Positions 8,648 to 18,497 of a DNA stretch of 23,164 nucleotides are shown piece after piece (position 1 is the stretch's first letter; the number at the start of each line of letters is the position of its first letter). The stretch comes from Seminavis robusta (lineage: Eukaryota > Bacillariophyta > Bacillariophyceae > Naviculales > Naviculaceae). A program made the translations under genes and the position numbers. The DNA lies in the NCBI GenBank assembly GCA_903772945.1, contig CAICTM010001756.1:1-23164 (forward strand), written 5' to 3'. Under the pieces are notes generated by a model, which was not told the origin of the DNA, made no database searches, and saw nothing but the letters and a program-made list of their open reading frames with translations.

Positions 8648-9463
8648 GGTCGATGAATGCTCTAGCCACCGTAGCTCTTTAGAACAGAGACAGTATGATG
8701 CAAAAGAGGTGGGACGCCAACAGTCACCAACGCCAACGGCTTTCAATGAGATGAGAATGAATGAGGTGCCGGAAGGCGACGAAAGCCTGCCTTCTCCAAA
8801 GATTTATCCGACGCATCGCTGAACACGGTAATTAGACACACTTTGACGCAGAGTAAATTCGGAGTTGCGCCCGAGCTGATTGATCTCCCTCCAAAGCCCA
8901 CAATTTGCCTACCGTATCTGTAGCTACATGCAGTAGACAGCGGGGCTCGGCTAATGGTCAATTAAAAGAGGTAGGATACAACAACTGCAGAGCTACCCGT
9001 GTTGAGGAGAGGCAGAGAGAGGATCGGCACAAATCAACGACAAGTCCACAACACATCCATAAGCCCAAATTAGAACTCTTTGACGCACAGGGAGGGAAAT
9101 GGTGGGAATGATGAATCAGAATACCAGAAAACGGCCCCTTTGCGAGCCTCGGAGTAGTACCGGTACTGGTATTAATAGTAATCTCTGCAGAAAAACCTAT
9201 CTACCGGTACTGTACAACGAGCCAGCAGAAGACACGGTAATACCGTGTCATTAGGAATCTTCTCGCTACATGTAAGGTAGAAATAGGACGCATGCATCTT
9301 TCTGATGCCACGGAATGAACCTTTCCTTTATCTTCGTTTCTGTACCTATTGTACGGCATAGTTGATTGTGGGTTTGCTCCTACCAAGAAAACAGAATAAC
9401 TGAGCAAGTAAGTTTTTGAACTCCAACAAAGTCATGCAGCCAACAGCCCACTTTTTGCTTTAA
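8648..9463. other. gap upstream of the metacaspase, regulatory palindromes only
   Basis: These 816 bp lie between the metacaspase 5' end and the MAPEG-like gene 3' end. A minus-strand open frame at 8743-8961 has no motif and is not called. The right half holds AGTACCGGTACT (9156-9167), TACCGGTA (9202-9209) and a perfect 19-bp palindrome (9231-9249). Confidence 0.5.
9231..9249. repeat. perfect 9-bp inverted repeat with 1-nt spacer
   Basis: GACACGGTA-A-TACCGTGTC is a perfect dyad. It lies about 215 bp beyond the stop codon of the MAPEG-like gene, so it could be a protein-binding dyad, a cruciform or a 3'-end structure. Confidence 0.55.
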
Positions 9464-10073
9464 TTAAGCAAACGCAAACTTGGCAGCCACTTGGTAGAGA
9501 AGGTAGAATGTTATGATGTAACCAGGACCAGTAGAGATTCCAATGAGTGGAGTGTAACTGGTACCAAAGGCGAACCAGAACAATGGTGGATAAATGCCCC
9601 TTGAAATAGAGTAGATGGATGCAATCATCAAGGACTCGGAGGCACCGTTTTCCACAAACAATGCATGTAGCCAGTAGAGTGGCAAGAATACCAGGGATTG
9701 TTCCAAATAGTTTCCCACAGACCGATCTCCACATAAAGCCAGCATGTCTTGCGAGTTGTAGTATTTCGTGGCAAGGAAGAAAGATCCAGAGCCGGGTTTC
9801 TTTTGAAAGGATTCGCCATCTTTTGCGGCTTTCGTCTTGGCCTCCTTTTTCTTTTGAGCAAAGAGGTAGAACTTGGAGAAAGACTGGAATGGGATCAGAA
9901 TGCCTGCATATACCCCGACGTATAGCAGAGTTCCGAGAACGGTCTGGATATTATTGAGAAAGGATAGAAGAAGGTGAAAACTCATGAGATTTTGTGTTGT
10001 CACTACCAGAACTTGCAATCCTTCAGAATCTTACACCTTTGAGCTCCTCTGGGCTCGGAAAAGACGTCGCCAT
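9464..10073 (-). CDS. MAPEG-like membrane protein (two exons)
   Basis: Exons are 10073-10035 (13 codons, MATSFPSPEELKG) and 9943-9464, separated by a 91-bp GTAAGA...CAG intron, giving 172 residues. The start is the ATG at 10073. An unspliced reading begins inside the intron without a good start and is rejected. Four hydrophobic segments lie at about 15-33, 93-110, 116-140 and 150-171, the layout of MAPEG proteins such as microsomal glutathione transferases and leukotriene C4 synthase. The GDRSVGNYLEQSLVFLPLYWLHALF stretch (about 85-108) sits where MAPEG members have their N-x-x-E signature before helix 2. The loop after helix 1 (41-70) is unusually long and Lys-rich, and the canonical R-x-H-x-N pattern is not intact, so glutathione transferase activity is uncertain. 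It probably resides in an internal membrane. It is divergent from the C1D-like gene. Confidence 0.65.
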
Positions 10074-10398
10074 GATATGGTATCAACAAGGGAGTACGAG
10101 AAGAGATGCTAGCAAGCTACTCGCTAGAAAGTGAGAAGAAGGAAGTCAATGGAATGATTGCTGACGGCAAGGTTAGTGCCAAGAGCGTCATTTTTGTTGC
10201 TTCCCAAGAAGCTTTGTCCTCATCGATGACAAAGATACTCTCAACACGACTAATCACCAAGACACGCTTTTTTAAAAGACATCAAAAGCATCTTTTTACA
10301 GCTTTGCAGCGTTTTAATGGGTTCTGAGCTCCACTTTAGTCGCGACCTTCATCCATTTTCTCATCACTCACTTCGACACTGCGACACCTACTGCGACC
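10074..10398. promoter_or_regulatory. divergent promoter region (MAPEG-like / C1D-like)
   Basis: These 325 bp separate the start codons of the two divergent genes. No coding region is supported and no specific motif stands out. A shared promoter is inferred from geometry. Confidence 0.4.
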
Positions 10399-10860
10399 AT
10401 GGCCACCTCCAAATCCCTGGACGCCTTGGAAAAGACACGAGAGTCTCTGAAAGAGATCAAGAAACAGTTGCTTCCTTTTCTCCGTGATCTTGTAGGAGAA
10501 TCGTCAGAAAATGCAGGAGAGTCTGTTTCAAGACCGCTGACGGAGGATGAGAAAGAAAAGAGGGCTCAAGCATCCATGGCCGTTGCCTTGGCCATGGGGA
10601 CCTTGCGCTACATGGGCGCTAGATTGAGAGGGCTGAACAAAGGAAGAACCGCTGATGATCCTTTGAGGAAAGAGCTGAACAATATGCGACAGCTGATGGT
10701 CACGTTGCAGAAGAAACTTGACGAAACTAAGGAAAAGAAGGAAGCACCCAAGCGAAAGGCGGTTGAAGAAGAAAAGACTGTGGAAGCAACGCAGAAACCA
10801 ACAGCTGAACCAACCCAGAAACCCGAGGCTAAACGACGAAAAACATCCAAGAAAAAATGA
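10399..10860 (+). CDS. C1D/Rrp47 (Sas10/Utp3/C1D family) exosome cofactor
   Basis: A single exon encodes 153 residues; the ATG has a good context (accATGgcc). Residues 6-110 match the helical Sas10/Utp3/C1D domain: SLDALEKTRESLKEIKKQL, then AQASMAVALAMGTLRYMGAR and PLRKELNNMRQLMVTLQKKL. In yeast Rrp47 and human C1D this domain binds the nuclear exosome nuclease Rrp6 and helps process 5.8S rRNA, snoRNA and other RNAs. The tail from about 108 is Lys/Glu/Pro-rich and ends in KRRKTSKKK, typical of the RNA-binding basic tail in this family and also a probable nuclear localisation signal. Two KPTAEPTQKP-like units form a small internal repeat. Length fits the family (140-180 residues). The gene lacks introns, unlike most neighbours. 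Confidence 0.85.
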   Translation: MATSKSLDALEKTRESLKEIKKQLLPFLRDLVGESSENAGESVSRPLTEDEKEKRAQASMAVALAMGTLRYMGARLRGLNKGRTADDPLRKELNNMRQLMVTLQKKLDETKEKKEAPKRKAVEEEKTVEATQKPTAEPTQKPEAKRRKTSKKK

Positions 10861-11398
10861 GCAATTTTTTCTTCAGAGAGAACTCAAGATGGATTGATGG
10901 TTCCCCAACTGGGCCGTCCATCCAGTTTGCTGATACATGTATTTTCTTATTGGCAATCCACAATCCAATACCAGTAATGGCTTGAGTTCAAATTGGATTG
11001 TTTGCTCAACAATATACTCAGTGAATTTGTATGGATTGTTGCGACTTGAACTACTAACTACCGGTGCGGGTGAATGGTGTCTGTGCAGAAGCAGGTTTAC
11101 GGGCCAATTTCGGCCCGTGAGGTCTTTCGCAAAACAAAATAAATCATGAAGGGCATCATTCCTCTTACTTGGCAAGCTGTAAAATGTGACTGCCTACAGT
11201 ATGCTACCTGGCACTATGATAGTTTTCTGTTCAAGCCTATTGATAATTGATAGTTGCTAGCTGATGCATTTCTGAGCGAGTGTCGTCATCTCAGCAATAG
11301 AGAAGATGTCTTGCGTATATATAGCGTATCGGCACCTGCCGTAGGTTGTAGTGCCGACTAAGTTGTGTAATCATCGTGCCTCTCGTTGGTACATAGCC
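10861..11398. other. tail-to-tail intergenic gap, no gene seen
   Basis: These 538 bp lie between the 3' ends of the C1D-like and Myb-like genes. Several copies of the short string TGGATTG/CAATCCA occur between 10890 and 11040. A weak 70-codon frame there has no motif. The stretch is presumably both 3' UTRs. Confidence 0.5.
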
Positions 11399-12622
11399 TC
11401 ATACAAGAGGCAAATCCACTGCTTCCACGGTTTCCGCTGCCATTTTGGATGCCTTTCGGTCGAGCAAGAGCTGTGCCAATTCGTAGAATGCCAATTCCGT
11501 GAGAGCGTCTTCTGTAGCCTCTTCTCCTTCCTGTTGTTGCCATTCCACAATCATGCCATTCCATCGTTCCTGAGCTCCTTCCACCCGAATGCTTTCCCAG
11601 GATACGTCGGATGTTCGCGTGGCGCCACTCGATGCCAGCTCTGACAAAAGAAACATGTCTTCATCACCAGCCACATCCTCTTGGAAGATCCCATCCGGAG
11701 GCAGCATTGTCATGTCTGTTCCAGGCATGATGGAGACAGCCTGCTCCGCCACGGGTTGTTGTTGTTGAGTAGTGGCAGGAGCAGAACCAGTATGAGGAGC
11801 TTCTGTGGGTCTCACGGTAGTAGAATTTGATGTTGTGCTTTCTGTTGCTGCAGATTGGACAGTATTTGTAGCAGGAGCTGTAGGTCGACCAGCCCTGTTC
11901 TTTGCTGGTTTTCGCTTTCCATCCGCTCCTGTAAATCCCTCAAATTGAATGCATTTCTTGCCCTCATCACTGGGAGAAAAGAGTCCCGTCATCTTTTGAA
12001 ACTTTTTGAAGCAACTGAGGCGACTCCGGTTCCCCATAGCCTTGCTAATGGCCACCCAAGGCATTTTGATGCCCTCCGCTTCGACCATTTTTCCAATCTC
12101 TACCATGGTGGTGTTTGGATCCGCCTTGATGTGTTCTCGTATGAGTGTCTTGAGCTGCTCTGTTTCCAGCTCTTTCCATCGTCCCTTTTGATAGTCTTCA
12201 CTCATTTCCCGATACTTGTCGCGACAGGCATCGGACGAACGGTGTAGTTCATTTTGGATCTTGACCCATTTTTTCCCGTGCAGAGTCACCAGTTCAAACA
12301 GTCTGGCGATTTCCTTGTCCGTCCATGCGCCTCGTTTGAATGGATGTAGAATTCGGAGGCCATGACGATAGACGCTCTGAACCGATCGATGCGGTAGTTG
12401 CTTGGCAATTTCCATCCAGGCTCCCTTGAGTTCCGCCTTGTGCTCGCACTCGCTGCACAGTCGGTCCGAGGATATGTTTTTGGCGTCGCAAAATTCTTTG
12501 ACCGCTCTTCGAACTTGTTCAGATTCTTCAGAGCTGAACTTTCCTTTTCCTTTGGCAGGAGGAACGGCTTCTCCAAAGCCATTCTTGGTCCAATTGTTGC
12601 TCGGTTCTCCTGGATGGGTCAT
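11399..12622 (-). CDS. three-repeat Myb/SANT DNA-binding protein (Reb1/TTF1/DMTF1-like)
   Basis: A single exon encodes 407 residues, starting at the ATG at 12622 (MTHPGEPS). The frame is open further upstream only from a TTG, which I do not use. Three Myb-like repeats are visible. The first covers about 26-93 (KGKFSSEESEQVRRAV ... WMEIAKQLPHRSVQSVYRH), the second about 97-140 (KRGAWTDKEIARLFELV ... WVKIQNELHRSSDACRDKYREM) and the third about 147-212 (KGRWKELETEQLKTLI ... WVAISKAMGNRSRLSCFKKF). The stretched first repeat, the spacing and the HPFKRGAWTDKE junction resemble the Reb1/TTF1/DMTF1 group, which binds specific DNA sites and includes RNA polymerase I terminators. A basic patch with GRP (about 245-256) could act as an AT-hook. 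The rest is Ser/Thr/Gln-rich, then acidic, as in activation regions. A nuclear role in transcription is likely; target genes cannot be read from the sequence. Confidence 0.8.
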   Translation of the reverse strand: MTHPGEPSNNWTKNGFGEAVPPAKGKGKFSSEESEQVRRAVKEFCDAKNISSDRLCSECEHKAELKGAWMEIAKQLPHRSVQSVYRHGLRILHPFKRGAWTDKEIARLFELVTLHGKKWVKIQNELHRSSDACRDKYREMSEDYQKGRWKELETEQLKTLIREHIKADPNTTMVEIGKMVEAEGIKMPWVAISKAMGNRSRLSCFKKFQKMTGLFSPSDEGKKCIQFEGFTGADGKRKPAKNRAGRPTAPATNTVQSAATESTTSNSTTVRPTEAPHTGSAPATTQQQQPVAEQAVSIMPGTDMTMLPPDGIFQEDVAGDEDMFLLSELASSGATRTSDVSWESIRVEGAQERWNGMIVEWQQQEGEEATEDALTELAFYELAQLLLDRKASKMAAETVEAVDLPLV

Positions 12623-13060
12623 CTTGGTTGAAAGACGGCTCCACTCGAGAAGGTTCCTCGATCCAGCTTCAGCTTTATCCAACTCCAGAGCTATGCTATT
12701 CTATATGTGCACTCTCAGGGAGAGTTGTTACTGTTCTCGATCAAAATGTGAAGACAAGATCGACTCTGGTACATCAGGGTCCCCTGGAGCCATCACAATA
12801 AAAGCGGGGCTCTTCGATCCTCCGCAGCAACCCGGAGGAAGAGGCAATGGTCTCCTCTGCGTGGAGACCAAAGCTCCACGTGGAAGAAGTAATATAATAT
12901 TTCTGATTTCTTTTTCCTTTTACATTATTTTTGCCATTTCCATCTCCAAAAGCCAACATCCGAGCTTACATACCGGTCATGTACTAGTATACCCCCGGTT
13001 AACGAAACAAATACTTGTTATTACATTCGTTCTCAACAAAACCCAAGCAACAGAAGAACA
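12623..13060. promoter_or_regulatory. divergent promoter region (Myb-like / signal peptide peptidase)
   Basis: These 438 bp lie between divergent start codons. They hold a G-box/E-box CACGTG (12877-12882) at the edge of a 7-bp hairpin (CGTGGAG / CTCCACG, 12860-12880). An A/T-rich tract at 12890-12935 and TACCGGT at about 12971 follow. No gene is supported. Confidence 0.45.
12860..12883. promoter_or_regulatory. G-box palindrome with flanking hairpin
   Basis: CCACGTGG (12876-12883) contains the CACGTG core bound by bHLH and bZIP factors. It overlaps the right arm of the perfect inverted repeat CGTGGAG / CTCCACG. Binding is inferred only. Confidence 0.4.
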
Positions 13061-14790
13061 ATGACGGAAGCAGAAGGCGCAACAAAGACAGAAGCACCAG
13101 CTCCAGCACCGCCATCTCCCCCAAGAAAACAAGAGACCAATGTCGTCTTGTGGCTGTCGTACTTGACCATCGTCGGTCTTTGGGGAGCTTCGCAGGTTGT
13201 GCTCATTCCCTACGTTGCCAACTGCATCAGTTTGGTGGCTGCCATTCTCTATGTGGCCTGTCATTGGTCTTTGGCACTCCGAGAAGTTCCGCCAGAAGGC
13301 AATGACGATGGCACCAATGATGGAGGCTCCACTCCACCAGCCGTGGAAACCTTATCGGCATCGGATGCCTATCAATTTCCCTTGGTGGGATCCTGTTCTC
13401 TCTTTGGACTCTATTGCGCTTTCAAATATTTGGACAAGGATCTCGTCAATTTACTCATTGGTGGATATTTCTGTTTGGCGGGGTGCTTGGCATTGACAGC
13501 CACAGGTGCACCGGCATTGTTGACTCTGGCAGGAGGAAATAAAGCATTCTTGGAAAAATCATATGGATTCAAGAAAAGCTATCAACATCCAGCCTTTTTA
13601 AACATTGTCCTCGGAAAAGAACCCTTGGAATTGGACATTGAATTCCAGACAGTGGATGCCATTGCCATTATTCCTTCCATGGTTCTATGCTACTTTTATT
13701 TCATGTCCAAGCATTGGACACTCAACAATATTCTCGGAATATGCTTCTGTCTCCAAGGAATTCAGCGATTCAGTCTAGGGACGTACAAAATTGGTGCCAT
13801 TCTGCTGGTGGGGCTCTTCTTTTACGGTACGTGAATGAATGGTGTCTCATTCATGGCCCTTGATTTCCGCGTGAACGGTGCTGTCTTGATCTCACCCAAT
13901 CAACTTTTGTTGCAATGGCATTGTCTGCGATGGTTTTTGTTTCTTGATTGATAGATATTGTAAGTTCAACACGCAGACAACAACAGTGTGCAATTAAATT
14001 GAGAATCACATACTTCGATGGTGAGCTAATTCATTTCGTTTCATTGCCATTCCACAGTTCTGGGTCTTTGGAACCGATGTGATGGTCACAGTCGCCAAGA
14101 GTTTAGATGGTAAGTGAAAAAGTTACCTTTATCATTAGTTCAGTCATGGGAAAAGGAAGGGAGCTCATGCCAAAATTCCCTCCTGTTCAACCAATCCACA
14201 GGACCAATCAAGATCTTGTTCCCTCGATCACTAACGCCGAGCGAGGAAACGGGAAAGATTGATCTGGCTCTCTTGGGATTGGGAGATATTGTCATTCCAG
14301 GTTTCTTTCTTGCAATTTTGCTAAGGTACGTTCCCATGATCGGATCGATCTTTCCATAACAGCAGTCGGCAATTATCCTTTCGTGCCAACATCGCCCTTT
14401 TGAACCTCATGTATCTTCCCTCGCACGTTCCCTTGATCGGAACCTTTCTTTTAATGACACAACCTCGCTTTGCTGCTAAGGTTCGATGCTCACCAGGCCA
14501 ATCTACCCACTTCGTACACCGATGTGCACGCATCATTCCCAAAACCCTACTTTCATTCAGCTCTCGTTTTTTACATCCTGGGCATGAGCACAACCATGGC
14601 AGTCATGATTTTTTTTGAAGCAGCACAACCCGCATTGTTGTACCTTGTACCCGCTTGTCTAATCAGCTCGTTGGGATGTGCCGCTATCAGAGGGGAAATG
14701 AAGGAGCTGCTTGCTTACAGCGAAGAACCTGACGAGGAAGAAGAGGAGGCGGAAGGAACGAAGGAAGAAGAATCAAAGAAGGACAAGTAG
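13061..14790 (+). CDS. signal peptide peptidase (five exons)
   Basis: Exons are 13061-13826, 13955-13959 (5 nt), 14058-14109, 14202-14325 and 14481-14790, giving 418 residues. This is a GxGD intramembrane aspartyl protease of the presenilin family. Signal peptide peptidases cut type II membrane segments, including spent signal peptides, in the ER membrane. Landmarks are QFPLVGSCSLFGLYCAFKYL, FYDIFWVFGTDVM with catalytic Asp256 in the YD motif, LALLGLGDIVIPG with catalytic Asp303 in GLGD, LRFDAHQANLP, and QPALLYLVPA (PAL motif, about 365-373). Several further hydrophobic stretches give the expected multi-pass topology. The tail is acidic and ends KKDK, a KKxx ER-retrieval signal like that of animal SPP. 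The splices are forced by the invariant order YDIFWVFG / SLDGPIK / LLRFDAHQ. The start ATG at 13061 follows a run of A's. It is divergent from the Myb-like gene and tail-to-tail with the VASt gene. Confidence 0.93.
13955..13959 (+). other. 5-nt microexon in the signal peptide peptidase gene
   Basis: The bases ATATT lie between an acceptor (TTGATTGATAG) and a donor (GTAAGT). Exon 1 ends TAC-G and exon 3 starts TTC-TGG, so only insertion of AT-ATT yields Tyr-Asp-Ile-Phe-Trp, the invariant active-site sequence. Direct joining of exons 1 and 3 destroys the frame and the catalytic Asp. Confidence 0.85.
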
Positions 14791-15105
14791 AACCACTATC
14801 GTGGCTCGCTTTTTGCAGGCTGGAGGTCGTGTGTTTCCCAGGGTTTGTATTACTGAAACAATCTGCAGGACTAAATGCATCATTTTCAATCATCTATAAG
14901 CATGCACTCAAGCACAAGTATGCTGTAGCAAAGCGTTTGGTTTCTATAGACTAGTTACGATAGCAGTGTCTCTAGCTAGTTACTGCAGTGGTACCATGAT
15001 GATACCAAACTCGGAGCAATACTTGGTTTGGGGACTGCTTGCTACTTTGGGCTGAGCGAGGACAGTACTTGTTCACAGCTGTTGTTTTCTCAGAAGAAAA
15101 CGAAG
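14791..15105. other. tail-to-tail intergenic gap, no gene seen
   Basis: These 315 bp separate the 3' ends of the signal peptide peptidase and VASt genes. CTAGTTAC occurs twice (about 14951 and 14976). No coding region is supported; the stretch probably carries both polyadenylation regions. Confidence 0.5.
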
Positions 15106-18100
15106 CTAAGGATACTCATCCGCGTACTTCGAAATGGTTTCACCGACCTTCACAAAGATCTCTCCTGTTCCTGCTCGCATTCCACTCTTGATTTGCCTGG
15201 AAACCAGCGGTGGTCCATTTGGAAACTCGGCCTCTACCGAGCAGATTAGCCGACAAGTGTTGTTGCCAGTGTTGATGACGAGAAACTGAGTCCATGCTTT
15301 GAATGTCTTGCCATACGGCACATCAGGTGTCAAAGCCTCCTTCTTGAGGCAAAAGACGTAGTCATTCTGAGAGATGAAATGAAAGCAACCAGTGAGGAAG
15401 GCGACAAAGCACATTGATTTGGTTCGAGGGAGAACAAGCCCCACTCACATAAGCTGCGATTCGATTGGTTTCATAGCACATATTCGCGGACACGAAGGCA
15501 CTCTTTGGCATCAAGTAGCTGTGTTCCAGGGGAGAGCAAAGGATAAGTTGTCAAACACATAGACAAAGCAATGTCAAAGCCAAATAGACCAGCGTACCTG
15601 GTCTCCTTTTCTGCACCAAGAAAGTCGGCAGGATCAACGCCAGGTGGAGTCTCCACTGCTCCAATGTTTTCGTCGTGCTTCGACCAAGAGCCAAAAGTCA
15701 AGCTGTGGCGCAAGTCAAGATAAAATGAGCAAACTGGCCAGAAAGTGACTTTCTCAGGTACATCCTTCCATCACTTACTCATCATAGTTGCACTCAGTCC
15801 TAAAGACAGCTTCCTTCAAAAACTCAGACGTGGAGCTTAGAAGTGCCCATCGTAGGCGTCTGAATCCAACCGGCAGATCCAGCTCGAGGCCAACGTCCTC
15901 CAAGTTCTCTGGTATTTCAAACCCTGGCGGTATGACAGGTGCATCTTTGTCCTGTTTGATTGCCGGTCCAAGTAGCGGTCCCAGAATAGTCCCCTTGTCG
16001 GCTGAATCGGATTCTTGCTGCTTCTTTTTGAGGGCTCGATCGTCCGCCCTGATCTCTCGGAGAGCAGACAGCTATATACCGGAGATCGAGTCAGCCAATA
16101 CCAGGCATCAAGGAGGACATACGAAGAAGAAAGCGCAAGTTGCTGCTTACCATGAAGGCAGCCTGCCTTTTGGCTTTTTTAACTTCAATTTCCTGCCGCA
16201 AGAGTGAGCAACACGAGGAACAACGGAGGAAAGACTGCAAACAAAGCACAACCTGCTGCTCACCATCTCCATGCCTTTCTCCTCCACATAAAAGAAGATC
16301 TCTGTGGTACGGGACAGAGTCGAGTCAGCCAACACGCCGAAAAGAATGCCAACAATGGACGTTGAATTTGCTTACCGTCGGTAACAGATGAGATGATGAA
16401 ACTTCGGATTGTCGAGCCCATGAATGTGTAGTAATAGAAGGTGCAAACTGGCCAATAGATAATCCAATGGCAATAGTGCAACCACGACAAGACTTGTGCG
16501 ATCATGTCAAATCGCGTCATTCTTGTGAAATGGCAAAACATCTCCCATCGCTTTCGCCATCGGCTTTCTTCTGCGTCTGCATTCGCTTCTGCTCCTTCCT
16601 CTAGTGCCTTCCGTCTTTGCATCGCTTGCCATCGCGATTCTCTTATTACTACATCCTTCTTTGTTGCAACAATCAGTCTCCCCCAATCAATTGACCTGTG
16701 GAGCAGCCGATGACACTGTCAGGGGGGTTGATCGAGGAATTGAATCGATTGGCAGTCTGGTTGAACGTACAGAATATTAACAGCAAGCACAAAATACGGC
16801 CCAATGCGATACTCGATCTCTGTTTCAATTGTCACCCCACGTCTCTTCATCTTTGGCTTGAGCAGTCTAGTGTAGATGGGCGAGAGTCACAAATGTTTAG
16901 ATGAAGGGATGGGTGGATCCGCTTCCCGGCTGGGAGCTGTCTGTAACCACCGTGACATCTTACCGATACAAATCATTCGACAACTGGACAGCGATACGCC
17001 TCGGTGTAAAATCACTTGCCAGAGCAAGACCCGCCAGTTTGACTGGTGAAGTGCACGAAAGGCGTGTGTCAGATGTTAGCATCAAATTTGATTTGATCCA
17101 ATCACAGCGCTACTGGAGTCCAGTGCAACCTAGAACTTACCCAAGTTTCCATGAGCCAGCGCCCTGAAGCGCTCAAAGCGGTTCCCGCCATGGTCTTTTG
17201 AATTGGCATCTTCCCACCGCCGCTTGGCAAGCCGCTCCAGTTCATGACTGACAACCTGGATAGAATTCCTCACCATCACGTTGACATACAAAGTCGTATC
17301 ATCATGAGAAAGCACGTGATCGGTGTCATCTTGCCCTGTCCGCTTGCGATTGTACTGATCTGATGAAAGCCCCTGGTCTCCTTCTTTCATGAGCTGATAC
17401 GCATCGACAAACTTGTTCTGGACTTTGCTGAGTACAGTTTTGCCTTCGGACCGGAAACGACTGGCAGGATTCCGCTTTCGATTCAGGGTTCTCTCTGAAA
17501 TGAGATCATAGTAAGATTTGTCTTTTGACAGCAACATGAGTTCCCTTTCTGCCTCTCGTTCTGCTTCTGTGAGAACGAGTTTTTCAGCTTTTTCACACAC
17601 GTTTACCAAGGCTTCGTCGGCCAGCACAATGGCTTGTTTCATATTGTTGGAAAGCAATAAACTTTCATCCTGATCCTCATCATATCTGTCCCCAAACAAC
17701 GGATCTAGTCCACCAGCCCCTGCCGTGTGCATCTGACGAACTGGGTCGATTCCGTCAGAAGTAGTGGAATGTGTCTCCATTCGAGGGTCATTTCCAAAGG
17801 TGACTCGATGAGTAGAGCCAGTTCCATAGCGCGACGATGCCACACTTTCATTGGAAGAGAAATACCCACTAGCACCACCAGTAAAATAATTTCTGTTGTC
17901 GACTCCCCAACCAAGTCCAAGGACAATATCCTGGATGTGTCTCTCTTCATGTTTGTCGGCTGCAGCCAAAGAGGAAAAAGCCTTCCCACAGACGCCACAC
18001 ATCCAAGCATCGTGCGTCAACTCTTTCGACAACATATCCAGAGTGCTCTTTTTCTTCTTCTTTCCTCCATCCTTTTGTTTCTTTTTGTCTTTGCTGCGCT

Positions 18101-18497
18101 TTTGTGACTGAGTGTCACCCGAAATGTTGGTGAGGACGTCTTCTGTGATAGTGGTTAGATCAAAATCAGAAGCATCATCTCGAAAGACACCCTCTGTGTT
18201 GATTCTCTCATTCCTCTCGCTGGATCCTTTTTGCAGACCTCTTTTTACAGCAGATTCAATCCCGACGGCTTCCTTTGAGCTTTTCGAATTGGCGTCGGCA
18301 TCGTAGGATGGCAGCATGGCTTCTGGAAGGCTGAAGTTGCTGAATTTCCAGCCTCTGGTGAAAAGCTCTGCCACATTCGTCGCAGCATCTCGTGCCTCGT
18401 CTTTCGTCGAAGCCTGTAGCTTGGACAGTTGTAAACTGGCCTTGCGCCGGATCTTCTCTTGCCTCTTCCCTGCCTTTTGTGTTGAGCGCGAACTCAT
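15106..18497 (-). CDS. C2H2 zinc finger + membrane segments + VASt domain protein (ten exons)
   Basis: Exons in transcript order are 18497-17141, 17042-16964, 16866-16771, 16695-16376, 16301-16264, 16192-16151, 16071-15779, 15702-15598, 15518-15449 and 15366-15106. The nine introns (71-98 bp) are all GT-AG and the joined frame is open for 886 residues. Residues 1-30 and 133-150 are strongly basic (KKKQKDGGKKKKK), a possible nuclear signal. A classical C2H2 finger follows: Cys167, Cys170, His183, His187 (CGVCGKAF ... KHEERH). The middle (about 330-620) is predicted helical with hydrophobic segments GPYFVLAVNIL and LSWLHYCHWIIYWPVCTFYYY, possibly membrane-embedded. The C-terminal part (about 690-875) resembles VASt, the StAR-like lipid-binding domain of ER-anchored sterol-transfer proteins: SYLMPKSAFVSANMCYETNR, LTPDVPYGKTF, CRLICSVEAEF. 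The family suggests sterol or lipid transfer at membrane contacts. The finger is an odd companion and the whole protein's role is unknown. Confidence 0.82.

Noticed and set aside
8743..8961. Minus-strand open frame upstream of the metacaspase as a leader exon
   Set aside because: No conserved metacaspase sequence and no convincing donor/acceptor pair link it to the p10 exon.
12402..13064. 220-codon plus-strand open frame over the 5' end of the Myb-like gene and its promoter
   Set aside because: It is antisense to the first Myb repeat, then runs through promoter DNA with Ser/Leu-rich, motif-free sequence.
14326..14480. Extra exon inside the longest signal peptide peptidase intron
   Set aside because: The family sequence runs directly from LLR to FDAHQ; inserting part of this 155-bp stretch would break a conserved helix.
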